Notes: a model not told the origin generated them from the letters alone. DNA of 64,000 nucleotides from Akkermansia sp. (GCA_017415995.1 JAFQDN010000032.1:43546-107545); one strand, 5' to 3'. Shown: positions 7,802 through 17,031, counted from the first letter of the stretch. A program made the numbers and translations.

Positions 7802-10150
7802 ATGAAAACGATTTTGAGATATTTGGTGCCCTTGTTGGGGGGAGTCGGGGTGGTGCACGGTTACCAACTGTTGCCCACACCGCTGCCTCAGGTGTCACGT
7901 GATTCCAATTCTCGTGAATTGTTGGAGGCCGCGCGCGCCGGTGATGTGAATGCCCAGCGCCGTTTGGGGAGGATGCTGATTGAGGGTACGCTCATTAAAA
8001 GGGATGTTGCCAACGGGGTGAAGTGGTTGATTAAAGCCGCTGAGCAGGGAGACTCCGGTGCCTGCCTCATGTTGGGAGATTTGTATAGCCAAGGACGCGG
8101 CGTTGCTCAGAATGAACGCAAAGCCGCTGAGTTTTATGTGCTGGCGGATGCTGCCGGTAACAAACATGCCGCAAAACGCTTGGAAAAAATGCCGATGGCC
8201 TATGCTCCCGAGTGGTGGGAGAAACGTGCCGATTCCATGAACAAAAAGGCTTTGCTCCGCGTCATGATTGCCTATGCCAAAGGCGAGGAAGGCTTCGACC
8301 GCAATGTGGGTAAAGCCCGCGAATATTATAAGTCTGCTCATGAAAAATGGCCGTCCGATACGGATAAAATGGTGGAGTCTCTGCCGGCTCAGATAAAAGA
8401 CAAACTGATGTCGGAGGAAGAAGACGATGAAAAGCCGACGGTTGCTTCTACGCCGGAGCCGGAACCGGAGAAATCCCCGGAGGAGAGGCTGTGCCACGCT
8501 GCCTTGGAAGGAGATTTAGCGACGGTGCGCAAACTCCTGCGTGACGGTACTTCTGCCAATGCTGTCGCATCGGGCGGAACCCCTGCGCTTCACTATGCTG
8601 CTATGTCATTGGATGGTGAGGTGGTTGTTAAGGCTTTGCTGGAGGCCGGGGCAGACGCGAACAGCAAAAACGCCGCCGGGCTGACTCCTCTGTTTTTTGC
8701 TTGTATCAACGGCAAGGAAAATACCCGCATTGTGCGCATGTTGCTTAAAGCCGGAGCAAATGTCAATGCGAAGAGTGATGATGGCGAGACTCCTTTGATG
8801 ATTGCTGCCTGTACCGGTAAGGAAGCGGTGGTCAATATCTTGTTGGAACATAAAGCTGATGTGAATGTTATTGCTAGCGGCGAGGGAATTGCTTATTTGG
8901 GATGTTCCAAAGTGGATAGCGATTTTTCTGCTCCGTACAGCGCGTTGACGATTGCACATTGCAAGAGTTTTTCGAAAATTGTGGCGGCTCTTATACGTGC
9001 CGGGGTCGATGTCAATATCAAGTACCAGGGAAACCCGCTGTTTTTCTACTATTGCGGTGATTCTTCCATGTTGCAGCTCTTCCTGAAACATGGTTGCAAC
9101 ATTAATGCGGTGGATGACGAAGGTAATTCGGCTCTCATCCGTGCTTTGGATGATGGTGATGCGGATATTGCCAAGAGACTGGTGAAAGCCGGTGTAAATG
9201 TGAACGTGCAGCACTCAGAGACAAAGATATCGCCGCTTATGTTTGCTGCTTTTAACGGTCCGGATGATTTGTTCAATCTGATTTTGAGCAAAAATCCGGA
9301 TATTCATGCAGTTAATGATGATGGTGCAACTGCTTTGCATTTTGCCGCATTGGCCGGAAAAGCCGATTATGTCAGCATGTTGCTTAAAAAGGGTGCTAAA
9401 ATGGATGCCGTAACTCCTAACGGGATGACGGCTGAGCAGATGGCACGTAATAACGGTCACACCGAAGTTGCGGATTTGCTTGCTGAAAAGGCTCGTGCTA
9501 AGGATAAAACGGATGATGCCGGTAGTGAGCCTGTTGCAGGCGCTGCAACTAAGAAAAATAATCTCATGCTGTATATCGGCATTGGAGGGGGGGGATTGCT
9601 GGTTGTTGTTGCCGTTGTGATTGTACTTTGCCGGAAGAAAAAATCTGCATCTCAGCCCCCGACTCCCGATAAAACGGATGAGGCTACGCCTGCGGAGTTG
9701 ACTACACCTCCCCCATTCATACCTGCTGAATCAGACCCGGCCATGCCTTCCGTTTCCTCTGAAAACAAGGAGCCGGCCATGCCGCCACCACCCGTCCCGG
9801 CTGCATCTGCGGAGTCGGCCATGCCGCCGCCACCTGTCCCGGCTGCATCTGCGGAGCCGGCCATGCCGCCGCCGCCCGTCCCGGCTGCATCTGCGGAGCC
9901 GGCCATGCCGCCGCCGCCCGTCCCGGCTGCATCTGCGGAGCCTGCCATGCCGCCGCCACCGACTCCTCCTGCCATGCAGCGCGCGGATGTCAGACGCTAC
10001 TTGGTTTGCTTGCGCGATGGTTCTCGCTTAGGCCCCTTTACACAGCATGAGCTGAAAACGCAAGTTTCTGCCGGAATGCTGCCCCCGGATGTTATGGTGT
10101 GGACAGAAGGCATGCCGGTATGGATGCCTGTGTACCAAGTGTTGCCGTAA
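7802..10150 (+). CDS. Sel1 + ankyrin repeat membrane protein with C-terminal GYF_2-like domain
   Basis: A 782-residue modular protein. In order: a signal-like N-terminus (1-21); Sel1-type helical repeats (about 35-205, e.g. GVKWLIKAAEQGDSGACLMLG); an acidic/proline linker; about nine ankyrin repeats (about 228-570) with typical TPLMIAA and LLEAGAD cores; one membrane helix (about 587-606) followed by CRKKK; a proline-rich 14-residue repeat (656-720); and a GYF_2-like domain (about 729-782) with GPF, ML and VWTEGMPVW marks. The positive residues after the helix suggest the repeats are periplasmic and the GYF-like part cytoplasmic. Likely a scaffold or sensor; no enzyme domain is seen. It heads a four-gene cluster. 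Confidence 0.85.
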   Translation: MKTILRYLVPLLGGVGVVHGYQLLPTPLPQVSRDSNSRELLEAARAGDVNAQRRLGRMLIEGTLIKRDVANGVKWLIKAAEQGDSGACLMLGDLYSQGRGVAQNERKAAEFYVLADAAGNKHAAKRLEKMPMAYAPEWWEKRADSMNKKALLRVMIAYAKGEEGFDRNVGKAREYYKSAHEKWPSDTDKMVESLPAQIKDKLMSEEEDDEKPTVASTPEPEPEKSPEERLCHAALEGDLATVRKLLRDGTSANAVASGGTPALHYAAMSLDGEVVVKALLEAGADANSKNAAGLTPLFFACINGKENTRIVRMLLKAGANVNAKSDDGETPLMIAACTGKEAVVNILLEHKADVNVIASGEGIAYLGCSKVDSDFSAPYSALTIAHCKSFSKIVAALIRAGVDVNIKYQGNPLFFYYCGDSSMLQLFLKHGCNINAVDDEGNSALIRALDDGDADIAKRLVKAGVNVNVQHSETKISPLMFAAFNGPDDLFNLILSKNPDIHAVNDDGATALHFAALAGKADYVSMLLKKGAKMDAVTPNGMTAEQMARNNGHTEVADLLAEKARAKDKTDDAGSEPVAGAATKKNNLMLYIGIGGGGLLVVVAVVIVLCRKKKSASQPPTPDKTDEATPAELTTPPPFIPAESDPAMPSVSSENKEPAMPPPPVPAASAESAMPPPPVPAASAEPAMPPPPVPAASAEPAMPPPPVPAASAEPAMPPPPTPPAMQRADVRRYLVCLRDGSRLGPFTQHELKTQVSAGMLPPDVMVWTEGMPVWMPVYQVLP
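9770..9961 (+). repeat. 42-bp in-frame tandem repeat (four copies plus a partial)
   Basis: Each 42-nt unit encodes EPAMPPPPVPAASA; one copy has ESAM. The units differ by a few mostly third-position changes. It forms a proline-rich stalk between the membrane helix and the GYF_2-like domain. GYF domains bind proline-rich sequences, so the stalk could be an intramolecular or neighbour ligand (inference). Confidence 0.9.
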
Positions 10151-10171
10151 GTGCATGGATTATGGTGAAAA

Positions 10172-11008
10172 ATGTTTAATGTGCTAAAAGTTATGAAAAA
10201 ATTGAATTGTCATTCAGCAATAGCGAGCGTTATCGGGTTTACTCTTTTCGGTATTGCCGGTAGCACTTACGCTAATCCTCTGCTTGAGGCGGGGGATTCC
10301 ACTGTGGTAATGGAAGCAAATGCGCATGAAAAGACGGTAAGCCGCCTAATTGCAGAAAAAGAGTATCGCTTGGCATTTGAGATGGAAGTGGAGGTCTTGG
10401 CCGCAGAGTTTGATGAGCAAAAATGCAATGCGGCTCTGCTCCGCATTCGTGAGGTGTATGCTGTTGTGTCTGCTCAGGTGATAAATAATTCAATGCCAGC
10501 GGGCAGTTCGCGCATCATCGGCAAGGAGGAGGCGCAACGTGTGATGCGTGAGTTCGATGACTTGAAATATGTGGTGCAAAGTTTGGAGGCTATTTTAAGT
10601 CAAGCCGTAAAAACGAATTTGACAGATAAGAACCTACAAATGCTTAAAGAGTTGCGTGCGCTGAAAGACGCAATCAAGCAGAGACGTACACAATATTTGT
10701 CCTACGATGTTGTGGCTCCATATGTGTTGGTGACGGCTCTCCTGGTTGAGGAGGCCTGTGGTTTTTGGAATGATAATGAAGATGACATTATTGCAGCGGG
10801 CTTGTATTTGCAAAGCGGGTTACATGGTGAATGGTTGAAGCAGTCCAATCAGGATGTCCGCATGAAGTTTGCTGAAGTGATCAAGAGTATAAAGAGCGAA
10901 TTGAGTGAGTCGGAATTTGAGGAACTGAAGATTTTGAGCTCACTTTCCGACTCCGCAGACCCCTCCAAGGGAGGTGGAGCTGATTTATGGTGGAATGGTG
11001 AAAAATGA
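10172..11008 (+). CDS. Secreted helical protein of unknown function
   Basis: A 278-residue protein with no family I recognise. It has a signal peptide (MKKLNCHSAI... to about STYANP) and then an almost wholly helical, charged body. A second in-frame ATG at 10193 gives a shorter signal peptide; 10172 is kept because GGTGAAAAATG precedes it, the same context as the next gene's start at 11005. The C-terminus (GGGADLWWNGEK) is unusual. It sits 21 nt after the Sel1/ankyrin gene and overlaps the next gene by 4 nt, so the products are probably made together. Confidence 0.7.
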   Translation: MFNVLKVMKKLNCHSAIASVIGFTLFGIAGSTYANPLLEAGDSTVVMEANAHEKTVSRLIAEKEYRLAFEMEVEVLAAEFDEQKCNAALLRIREVYAVVSAQVINNSMPAGSSRIIGKEEAQRVMREFDDLKYVVQSLEAILSQAVKTNLTDKNLQMLKELRALKDAIKQRRTQYLSYDVVAPYVLVTALLVEEACGFWNDNEDDIIAAGLYLQSGLHGEWLKQSNQDVRMKFAEVIKSIKSELSESEFEELKILSSLSDSADPSKGGGADLWWNGEK

Positions 11009-12312
11009 AAAGTGTCGCATACCTGTTGTTTTGTTTCCTGTTGGTGTTGTGCCCGTGTTACGGGCACAGCGGGCAGGAGCACTTGCGCGATATGAAAATC
11101 GTTTTCAACGGGTATGGAGGCGCAGAGTTTGATGAGTTAGCCCGTAAAGTCAATGCCACGATTGATACGGAATTGCCGGAGGCTTTCCGTAAGCAAATCG
11201 GACCACTGCCCGGTAATCACCGTATATTAGGCCATGGGTGGACGATGAATGATGCCATCCCCCACGAAGTGCTCGATAAGCTGGAAACCCGTTACCCCGG
11301 TAAGAAAAAGGAGATTGTTGCAATCTGGCGTACAACGGTTAAGAATCTTTGTGCTTATGCCCAACGCGTCACCGGGCTGCCGCCTAACCAAGCAGCTGCC
11401 TTGGTTGCGATTATGTACGATATCCATTTGCTCGGGGATTTGGAACCGGGTAACAAGTTGTTGGATAACGTCTTGTCCCCGCATGATATTGTCAAAAATC
11501 TTAAAAAGAATTTCAAAATCCTGTTCCGAAATCATCCGGTCATAGCCAATCAGATATGCAATTGTTTGCAACGCGTTCTTTCTTCCGCTAAAGGGGGAGT
11601 ACAGAACGTGGCTCGGGCGCTGATGACGGCGTTGCAACGTCTGGACATCGGCGGAAAATTACGAGTCGCTTGGCAAAATACGCTCAAGCTTCCTTTTTCC
11701 AAGCAGGCTGTGCACATGGCTGAGCACTACAAGGTGCGGCGTGATGTCCGGAATCTGGCCGGCAAAAAAGTTAAACTCACTCCTTTGCGCTCTCCACGCT
11801 CTGCCGCCAAAGTGGTGGAGAAGTCTGCCCGCAGGTGGATTACTCCTGCTCTGATAACTGAGTCCGGTGCTATTTTAGTCCCGACGCAAGTCGGATTTGG
11901 AGTTTTCGGTTTTGATGCCGGTGAGGCTGTGTTCGCTTTTTATCGTGGAGGCATTTTGAAGGAGGAATTTGAAAGACGCATGGCGGATTCTGTGATAAAA
12001 GGAGTTTCCTGCGGGGCTGCACATGCCGTGTTGTTGTGCATAACTCCTGTTCCGGGAGGCTTGTTAGTTACTGTTGTCGGTATTGCGGCTTACGAAGTTA
12101 CGGATTGCGTCATTGGAATTTTTCGTAGGCGTGCAGCGGCAAAAATGCTTACTGCTGAAGATTTACAGATGTTCGGCTTGGAAGTGAATTCCATTTTTTC
12201 GGTAGAGACGGGCTCCGTGTTCGAAGTGGAGGGTAAATCCGTCCTCGATATCCCCCCTAACACCATCTTTGAGCCTGATGAGGATTCCCTGTTTGAAGTG
12301 CCTGCTGCCTGA
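11005..12312 (+). CDS. Exported protein with possible metal-site motif and C-terminal short repeats, unknown function
   Basis: A 435-residue protein with a signal peptide ending near CYGHSG. Region 70-155 contains ILGHGW, a downstream His in AIPHEV, and MYDIHLLGD; the spacing of His and Asp recalls zinc-dependent S1/P1 nuclease or phospholipase C folds, but this is only suggestive. Residues about 300-375 hold glycine-rich hydrophobic segments that could insert in a membrane. The last 50 residues show a degenerate ~8-residue pattern (NSIFSVET, GSVFEVEG, KSVLDIPP, NTIFEPDE, DSLFEVPA). Coupled to the preceding gene by a 4-nt overlap and overlapping the next. Confidence 0.65.
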   Translation: MKSVAYLLFCFLLVLCPCYGHSGQEHLRDMKIVFNGYGGAEFDELARKVNATIDTELPEAFRKQIGPLPGNHRILGHGWTMNDAIPHEVLDKLETRYPGKKKEIVAIWRTTVKNLCAYAQRVTGLPPNQAAALVAIMYDIHLLGDLEPGNKLLDNVLSPHDIVKNLKKNFKILFRNHPVIANQICNCLQRVLSSAKGGVQNVARALMTALQRLDIGGKLRVAWQNTLKLPFSKQAVHMAEHYKVRRDVRNLAGKKVKLTPLRSPRSAAKVVEKSARRWITPALITESGAILVPTQVGFGVFGFDAGEAVFAFYRGGILKEEFERRMADSVIKGVSCGAAHAVLLCITPVPGGLLVTVVGIAAYEVTDCVIGIFRRRAAAKMLTAEDLQMFGLEVNSIFSVETGSVFEVEGKSVLDIPPNTIFEPDEDSLFEVPAA

Positions 12313-12658
12313 GTGGCTGAAAATAATCGGCCGATTCAAGTTGTTATCAGCCGTTACCCTTGCCGTAATTGCCGGGGGGCTGCTGTGGTATTGCTGCATG
12401 GATGATGAACCTGCTGCCCCGGCGGAAAATGTACTTTCTGCTGATGAACTGTATCTGAAAATGTTCGCTGAGCTTTGTGCCGACGCAGAAGGCAAAGATG
12501 TTGCACGGAAAGATATTGATTTGCTCCGTTTTCGTTATTATGACCTTTGCGTCAGGTATGAGGAGCTCTCAGAGCCTGAACAGGAAAAGCTGAAAGCAGA
12601 CCCTCGCTATCGGGACTTGCTGAAGCGCTGGCGTATGTTGTCCTCCGAATCTCTTTGA
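12278..12658 (+). CDS. Small single-pass membrane protein, unknown function
   Basis: About 126 residues: a short basic N-terminus, one membrane helix (LLSAVTLAVIAGGLLWYCC) and a charged helical domain (DELYLKMF, KDIDLLRFRYYDL, EEKLKAD-like). The start is uncertain: ATG at 12278 overlaps the preceding gene by 35 nt, and TTG codons at 12269, 12293 or 12341 are alternatives; it must lie before the helix. Last gene of the Sel1/ankyrin/GYF cluster. An A-rich tract follows the stop. Confidence 0.6.
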   Translation: MRIPCLKCLLPEWLKIIGRFKLLSAVTLAVIAGGLLWYCCMDDEPAAPAENVLSADELYLKMFAELCADAEGKDVARKDIDLLRFRYYDLCVRYEELSEPEQEKLKADPRYRDLLKRWRMLSSESL

Positions 12659-12734
12659 GGGCTGTAATATCTGTATCAGAAGCCTCAAAAAAACAGAAAA
12701 AATAAAAAAACACGCTTTATTGCGGATAATATGC

Positions 12735-12763
12735 TTGCGTTGGCGTTTGTGACTGTGTAAAAT
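12735..12763 (+). promoter_or_regulatory. Promoter of pnp
   Basis: TTGCGT (12735-12740), 17-bp spacer, TAAAAT (12758-12763). It leaves a leader of about 145 nt, the longest evident one in the window. Confidence 0.65.
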
Positions 12764-12807
12764 AAACGCGAATGCGTGTGCTTGCTTTGCAGGCATGTGC
12801 ATGAAGC

Positions 12808-12832
12808 GGCAGGGTAGCTTAAGAACCCTGCC
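12808..12832 (+). promoter_or_regulatory. Stem-loop in the pnp leader
   Basis: GGCAGGGT and ACCCTGCC form a perfect 8-bp stem with a 9-nt loop in the long pnp leader. In Escherichia coli a leader stem cut by RNase III mediates autocontrol by PNPase; a similar role here is inference. Confidence 0.45.
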
Positions 12833-12914
12833 ACCTGCCAAGGAAGATGCCGGCCGGTTCCGATCTTCTGCGGTGAAGCGAGGAGCCGGCACAAGAAGAT
12901 AGAAAAAAGAAAAA

Positions 12915-15065
12915 ATGAGTATACATTCCGTATCGTGCGCCGTAGGCGCCAATCCCATCACAATTGAAACCGGCAAGATTGCCCGCCTGGCAGACGGTGC
13001 CGTAACCGTTCGTTGTGGTGATACCGTGGTGCTTGTTACCGTTGTGAGTGCCACCAAGATTAAAGAGGGACAGACGTTCTTCCCGCTCTCCGTTGAGTAT
13101 AAAGAAAAAGCCGCTGCCGCTGGTATGTTCCCGGGCGGATACTTCAAGCGCGAGGGACGTCCCACGGAGAAGGAGATTTTGACATGCCGTATGACGGATC
13201 GTCCCCTCCGCCCGATGTTCCCCAAAGGATACTTCTATGACACGCAGGTGATTTCTCTGCTGATGGCAGCAGACGGCGAGAATGAGCCGGATATCCTTAG
13301 CATCAACGGTGCATCTGCCGCATGTGTAATTTCTGACCTTCCCTTTGCTGAGCCCGTAGGCGCTGTACGCGTGGGCCGCATCAACGGTGAGTTTGTGATT
13401 AACCCGACCAACAGCCAGCGCACGGATTCCGATTTGGATTTGGTGTACGCCGGTTCTAAGGACCAGGTTATCATGATTGAGGGTTCCGCTAATGAATTGC
13501 CGGAGGAGGACTTTATTGCTGCTCTGCGTTTTGCGCAGGAGAATGTGGCCAAGATTTGCGCTGCCCAGGAAGAGCTGCGTGCCCTGTGCGGTAAGCCGAC
13601 CCGCGAGTACGAGCTTACTCTTGCCAAGCCCGAGTTGCTGGAAATCGGCTACCAAGTGGCCGGTGACCGCATCGAGGATGCTATCTATGCCCCGAACAAG
13701 ATTCAGCGCCAGAAGCAGGTGGGTGCTCTCCGTGATGAGGTGGAAGCCAAAATTAAGGAGACCTACCCCGAGGCTACGGACTTTGACGTTGAGCAGGTGT
13801 TCGAGTATATTCAGAAGAAGGCTTTCCGTATCTCCATCATGGAGCAGGGTAAGCGTGCCGATGGCCGCGCCATCAAGCAGTTGCGCCCGCTCTCTGCGGA
13901 GGTGAACGTGCTGCCCTCCGTGGTGCACGGTTCCGCTCTCTTCTCCCGTGGTGAGACGATGTCCATGTGCTTGGCTACACTCGCTCCCATGGAGGAGAAG
14001 CAGTACTTGGATAACTATACCGGTTCCGTTGATGAGAAACGCTTTATCCTGCACTACAACTTCCCGCCCTTTACGGTGGGAGAAACCGGCCGTTTCGGCG
14101 GACAGAACCGCCGCGAAATCGGTCACGGTGCCTTGGCTGAGCGTTCCATCGCTCCCGTGATTCCGGATGAGAATGACTTCCCCTACGCCATCCGCGTATC
14201 CTCCGAGATTATGGAGTCCAACGGCTCCACCTCCATGGCTTCCGTGTGCGCCGGTACGCTGTCCCTGTTGGCAGCCGGTGTGCCGCTCAAGCGCCCGGTC
14301 TCCGGTATTTCCGTGGGCTTGGTGACGGAGTTTGCGAACGAGGGCGACCGTGAGCCCAAGCGTTATGAAACCTTGTTGGACATCATCGGCTCCGAGGACT
14401 TCTACGGTGATATGGACTTCAAGCTTTGCGGTTCCGAGGTCGGTGTAACCGGTTATCAGCTGGACCTCAAGCTGCCCGGTATTCCGCTCTACATCTTGGA
14501 GGATGCTATCCACCTGGCTCGCAAGGGCCGCTTGGATGTGCTGGCTACCATGAATGCCTGCATCTCCGTGCCGCAGAAGATGAGCCCCAACGCTCCGCGT
14601 ATTGAGTCCACCTCCATCCCGCAGGACCGCATCGGTGAGCTTATCGGCCCCGGCGGTAAGAACATTAAGGCCCTGCAGGCTGAGACCGGTACGGACATCA
14701 ACATCGAGGAAGATGGTACCGTGCGCATTTACGGCAGCCGTCAGGAAGGTGTGGAGCGTGCTCTGTACCTCATTGACCGCATGTTCAAGGAGATTGAGGT
14801 TGGTGAAACCTATGAGGGTAAGATTGTCTCCACTAAGGAGTTCGGTGCCTTCATGGAGGTGCTGCCCGGTAAGGATGGCCTCATTCACATCTCTGAGTTG
14901 GCTGAAGGCCGTACCCAGAAGACGGAGGACGTAGTGAAGGTGGGCGACATTGTGACTGCCAAGTGCATCGGTATCGATGACAAGGGCCGTGTCAAGATGT
15001 CCATGCGTGCCGCTGCTCGCGACCGCAAGGCCAAGGAGGCTGCAGAGCAGCAAGCCGACGCCTGA
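12915..15065 (+). CDS. pnp: Polyribonucleotide nucleotidyltransferase (PNPase)
   Basis: Phosphorolytic 3'-5' exoribonuclease of mRNA decay, forming a trimer. 716 residues, standard length. Two RNase PH-like domains flank a helical domain (first about 10-145, second about 305-540). A KH domain near 565-625 has GPGGKNIK, and an S1 domain near 630-700 contains EFGAFMEVLPGKDGLIHISEL. FGGQNRREIGHGALAER and SNGSTSMAS are active-site signatures of the second PH domain. Monocistronic: own promoter, long leader, and a strong terminator downstream. Confidence 0.98.
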   Translation: MSIHSVSCAVGANPITIETGKIARLADGAVTVRCGDTVVLVTVVSATKIKEGQTFFPLSVEYKEKAAAAGMFPGGYFKREGRPTEKEILTCRMTDRPLRPMFPKGYFYDTQVISLLMAADGENEPDILSINGASAACVISDLPFAEPVGAVRVGRINGEFVINPTNSQRTDSDLDLVYAGSKDQVIMIEGSANELPEEDFIAALRFAQENVAKICAAQEELRALCGKPTREYELTLAKPELLEIGYQVAGDRIEDAIYAPNKIQRQKQVGALRDEVEAKIKETYPEATDFDVEQVFEYIQKKAFRISIMEQGKRADGRAIKQLRPLSAEVNVLPSVVHGSALFSRGETMSMCLATLAPMEEKQYLDNYTGSVDEKRFILHYNFPPFTVGETGRFGGQNRREIGHGALAERSIAPVIPDENDFPYAIRVSSEIMESNGSTSMASVCAGTLSLLAAGVPLKRPVSGISVGLVTEFANEGDREPKRYETLLDIIGSEDFYGDMDFKLCGSEVGVTGYQLDLKLPGIPLYILEDAIHLARKGRLDVLATMNACISVPQKMSPNAPRIESTSIPQDRIGELIGPGGKNIKALQAETGTDINIEEDGTVRIYGSRQEGVERALYLIDRMFKEIEVGETYEGKIVSTKEFGAFMEVLPGKDGLIHISELAEGRTQKTEDVVKVGDIVTAKCIGIDDKGRVKMSMRAAARDRKAKEAAEQQADA

Positions 15066-15090
15066 TAGCCTTTGCACGATGTTGTTTTTC

Positions 15091-15133
15091 AGCCCCGCGG
15101 CGCGCCGTTATAGGTGCCTCGCGGGGCTTTTTT
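15091..15133 (+). terminator. Intrinsic terminator of pnp
   Basis: AGCCCCGCG pairs with CGCGGGGCT around a GC-rich loop, followed by six T. Confidence 0.92.
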
Positions 15134-15197
15134 CTGGTGTAATATGCCCTTGCTGCAAAAAAAGTGCAATAAAATGCGCTTTGCTGACTTTTTTTGA

Positions 15198-15226
15198 TTG
15201 CCAAGACGTGAAATCTGGTGTAAAAG
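15198..15226 (+). promoter_or_regulatory. Promoter of the coiled-coil pair
   Basis: TTGCCA (15198-15203), 17-bp spacer, TAAAAG (15221-15226), leaving about 25 nt before the ATG at 15258. Confidence 0.5.
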
Positions 15227-15257
15227 ATATAGCGAACAGTTGCAAATTACTTACACC

Positions 15258-16094
15258 ATGTGGAAATACCTAATCATTACCTCGGTTGTGCTCTTGGGAG
15301 GGGCTATGTATCTCTTCAACACCAATCATAAGGCCATAACTCAGTCCGGTAGCGGTGAATTGGCTCTTATCCAGGAGCGCTTCGACAGTGCCGTGAGAAC
15401 CAAGACGGATGCTTACATAAGCAAAATTGACGCTGCTTACCGCGATGTCCGTACTGCTTGGCTTAAAGATGAGATTGTACGAGAGGCTGAGCGCCAGCAA
15501 AAGGCAGAGGAAGATGCCGCTCTTGCTCGCTCCAAGGGTGACGAGTACAAGGATGAGAATGATACTCTGCTTAGTGAGACAGAAACTGTAAAGCGTGAGC
15601 TCGAAAACGTGGTGGCTAAGACTGCGCCTGCCGTGGATATGGATCCGGATGGCGCTGAGCCCGAGGATATCATCGCTGCTGCTAAGGCTCTTATGGATGC
15701 CAACGTTGAGCTTCAAGCTAAGATTGATGCTGAAAACGCACAGATTGAGGACCTCGGTAATCAGAGCACACGCCTCAATGAGCTGATTGACGCTGCCCGT
15801 AAGCTCGGTCAGGATCGCCAAGCTCGTATCTCTCCGCCCGAGCTTAAGTGCAGCATCAGCTATGTGGATCCCGGCTACGCTTTCATCATGCTCAATGCCG
15901 GTATTGATAATGGTGGTGTTGTTATCGGTTCTCGCTTGGCTGTTATGCGCGGTGATAGAAAGATTTGCGAACTGAACGTCACGAACGTGCAGTCCCGTGA
16001 GTCTATCGCATACGTTGTGAAGGGAACCATGCTCGCCGGTGAGCGCGTAAAGGTGGGCGACCGTGTCATTTCCGTTCGTAACGATAGTAAGTGA
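15258..16094 (+). CDS. Membrane-anchored coiled-coil protein with C-terminal beta domain (paralog 1)
   Basis: 278 residues. An N-terminal membrane helix (WKYLIITSVVLLGGAMYLF) is followed by a long charged coiled coil (about 35-190, e.g. REAERQQKAEEDAALARSK) and a C-terminal beta-rich domain (about 195-275) with ISYVDPGYAFIMLNAG, VVIGSRLAVMR and VGDRVIS. The ATG at 15258 is used because it starts directly at the signal anchor. The next gene repeats this architecture. The C-terminal fold recalls small barrel domains of periplasmic scaffolds such as MreC, but I do not identify a family. Probably a structural envelope protein. Confidence 0.75.
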   Translation: MWKYLIITSVVLLGGAMYLFNTNHKAITQSGSGELALIQERFDSAVRTKTDAYISKIDAAYRDVRTAWLKDEIVREAERQQKAEEDAALARSKGDEYKDENDTLLSETETVKRELENVVAKTAPAVDMDPDGAEPEDIIAAAKALMDANVELQAKIDAENAQIEDLGNQSTRLNELIDAARKLGQDRQARISPPELKCSISYVDPGYAFIMLNAGIDNGGVVIGSRLAVMRGDRKICELNVTNVQSRESIAYVVKGTMLAGERVKVGDRVISVRNDSK

Positions 16095-16127
16095 TAAAAA
16101 GTAAATCTTTTAACCGCATATTATAAA

Positions 16128-16991
16128 ATGAAAATACTTTCTTTTGTTTCGGTGTTTGTCGTGCTGGGTCTTACCGGTGCAGCTGTTATGTACTCCATGC
16201 AGCAACAGTCCATCATGGAGATGGTTGTTAAGGCCAGTGGTGGCCTCTCTGCTGAGGGTGGTATGAGTGATGTCCAGCGCGATGCCCGCAAGGTTTCCGA
16301 AGAGGCCGGTGTTAAGGCTGACGAAGCTCGCAAGCTTACCGAGGAGCAATATACAGCCCTCAACGGTGCAGGCCAAGCTATTGAAAAGCGCGAGGCTGCT
16401 GAGCGTACCTTGGAGGAAAACGTTACTTACCGCGATACCATGGCGGCCGAGTTGGAGTCCACCAAAGAGCGCCATGCCGAGGCCCAGAAGCGTGCTGATG
16501 AGATGCTTGCCACTATGCGCACCTTGGAGGACCTGGCAAACGTTGCCGATTTGAGTGAGGCTGTAGCCACGTTCGAGGACGTTGTTGCCAAGGCTAAGGA
16601 AAAGAAGGCTGAGCTTGAGCCCGAGTTGGAAAGCTTGGTTACTGCTCGTGAGGCTGCTACCAAGAAGGTGGCAGCTGAGACCACTGAGCTGGCTCGCCTG
16701 GAAAAGATTAACCGCGATTTCGAGGCCGTATACCGCAAGAATGCTCGTGAGTACGTTGTGCGCGTGGTGGATCCTGCACGCAACATCGTCATCTTCACGG
16801 TCGGTCGTGAGAGCGGCTTGGTGGCGGGTGATTCCACCCCGCTCATCGTGAAGCGTGGTAAGACCACGATTGCTACCTTGCGTGTGGAGAGCATTAACGG
16901 TAGCGAGGTTGTGGCCAAGTTCACGACTGCTCCCGGTCAGCGCATCAGCGTGGGTGACAACATCATTCACGAGAAGCCCCACGGTTCGTAA
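16128..16991 (+). CDS. Membrane-anchored coiled-coil protein with C-terminal beta domain (paralog 2)
   Basis: 287 residues, same plan as its upstream neighbour: membrane helix (LSFVSVFVVLGLTGAAVMYSM), coiled coil with alternating E/K and A/L heptads (about 50-205), and a beta domain (about 210-280) with VRVVDPARNIVIFTVG, LVAGDSTPLIVKRG and ISVGDNII, which align with VDPGYAFIMLNAG, VVIGSRLAVMRG and VKVGDRVI of paralog 1. The gap between the genes is 33 nt. The coils are little alike in sequence, so the duplication is old. Likely partners in one complex (inference). Confidence 0.75.
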   Translation: MKILSFVSVFVVLGLTGAAVMYSMQQQSIMEMVVKASGGLSAEGGMSDVQRDARKVSEEAGVKADEARKLTEEQYTALNGAGQAIEKREAAERTLEENVTYRDTMAAELESTKERHAEAQKRADEMLATMRTLEDLANVADLSEAVATFEDVVAKAKEKKAELEPELESLVTAREAATKKVAAETTELARLEKINRDFEAVYRKNAREYVVRVVDPARNIVIFTVGRESGLVAGDSTPLIVKRGKTTIATLRVESINGSEVVAKFTTAPGQRISVGDNIIHEKPHGS

Positions 16992-17031
16992 AGCACTGTT
17001 CTCATTTGGTGTATTACTACTAGCGACTTCG

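Noticed and set aside
12819..15077. 752-codon minus-strand ORF opposite pnp
   Set aside because: It mirrors pnp almost exactly; the protein is His/Leu/Gly-rich with no domain, a shadow of a GC-biased coding frame.
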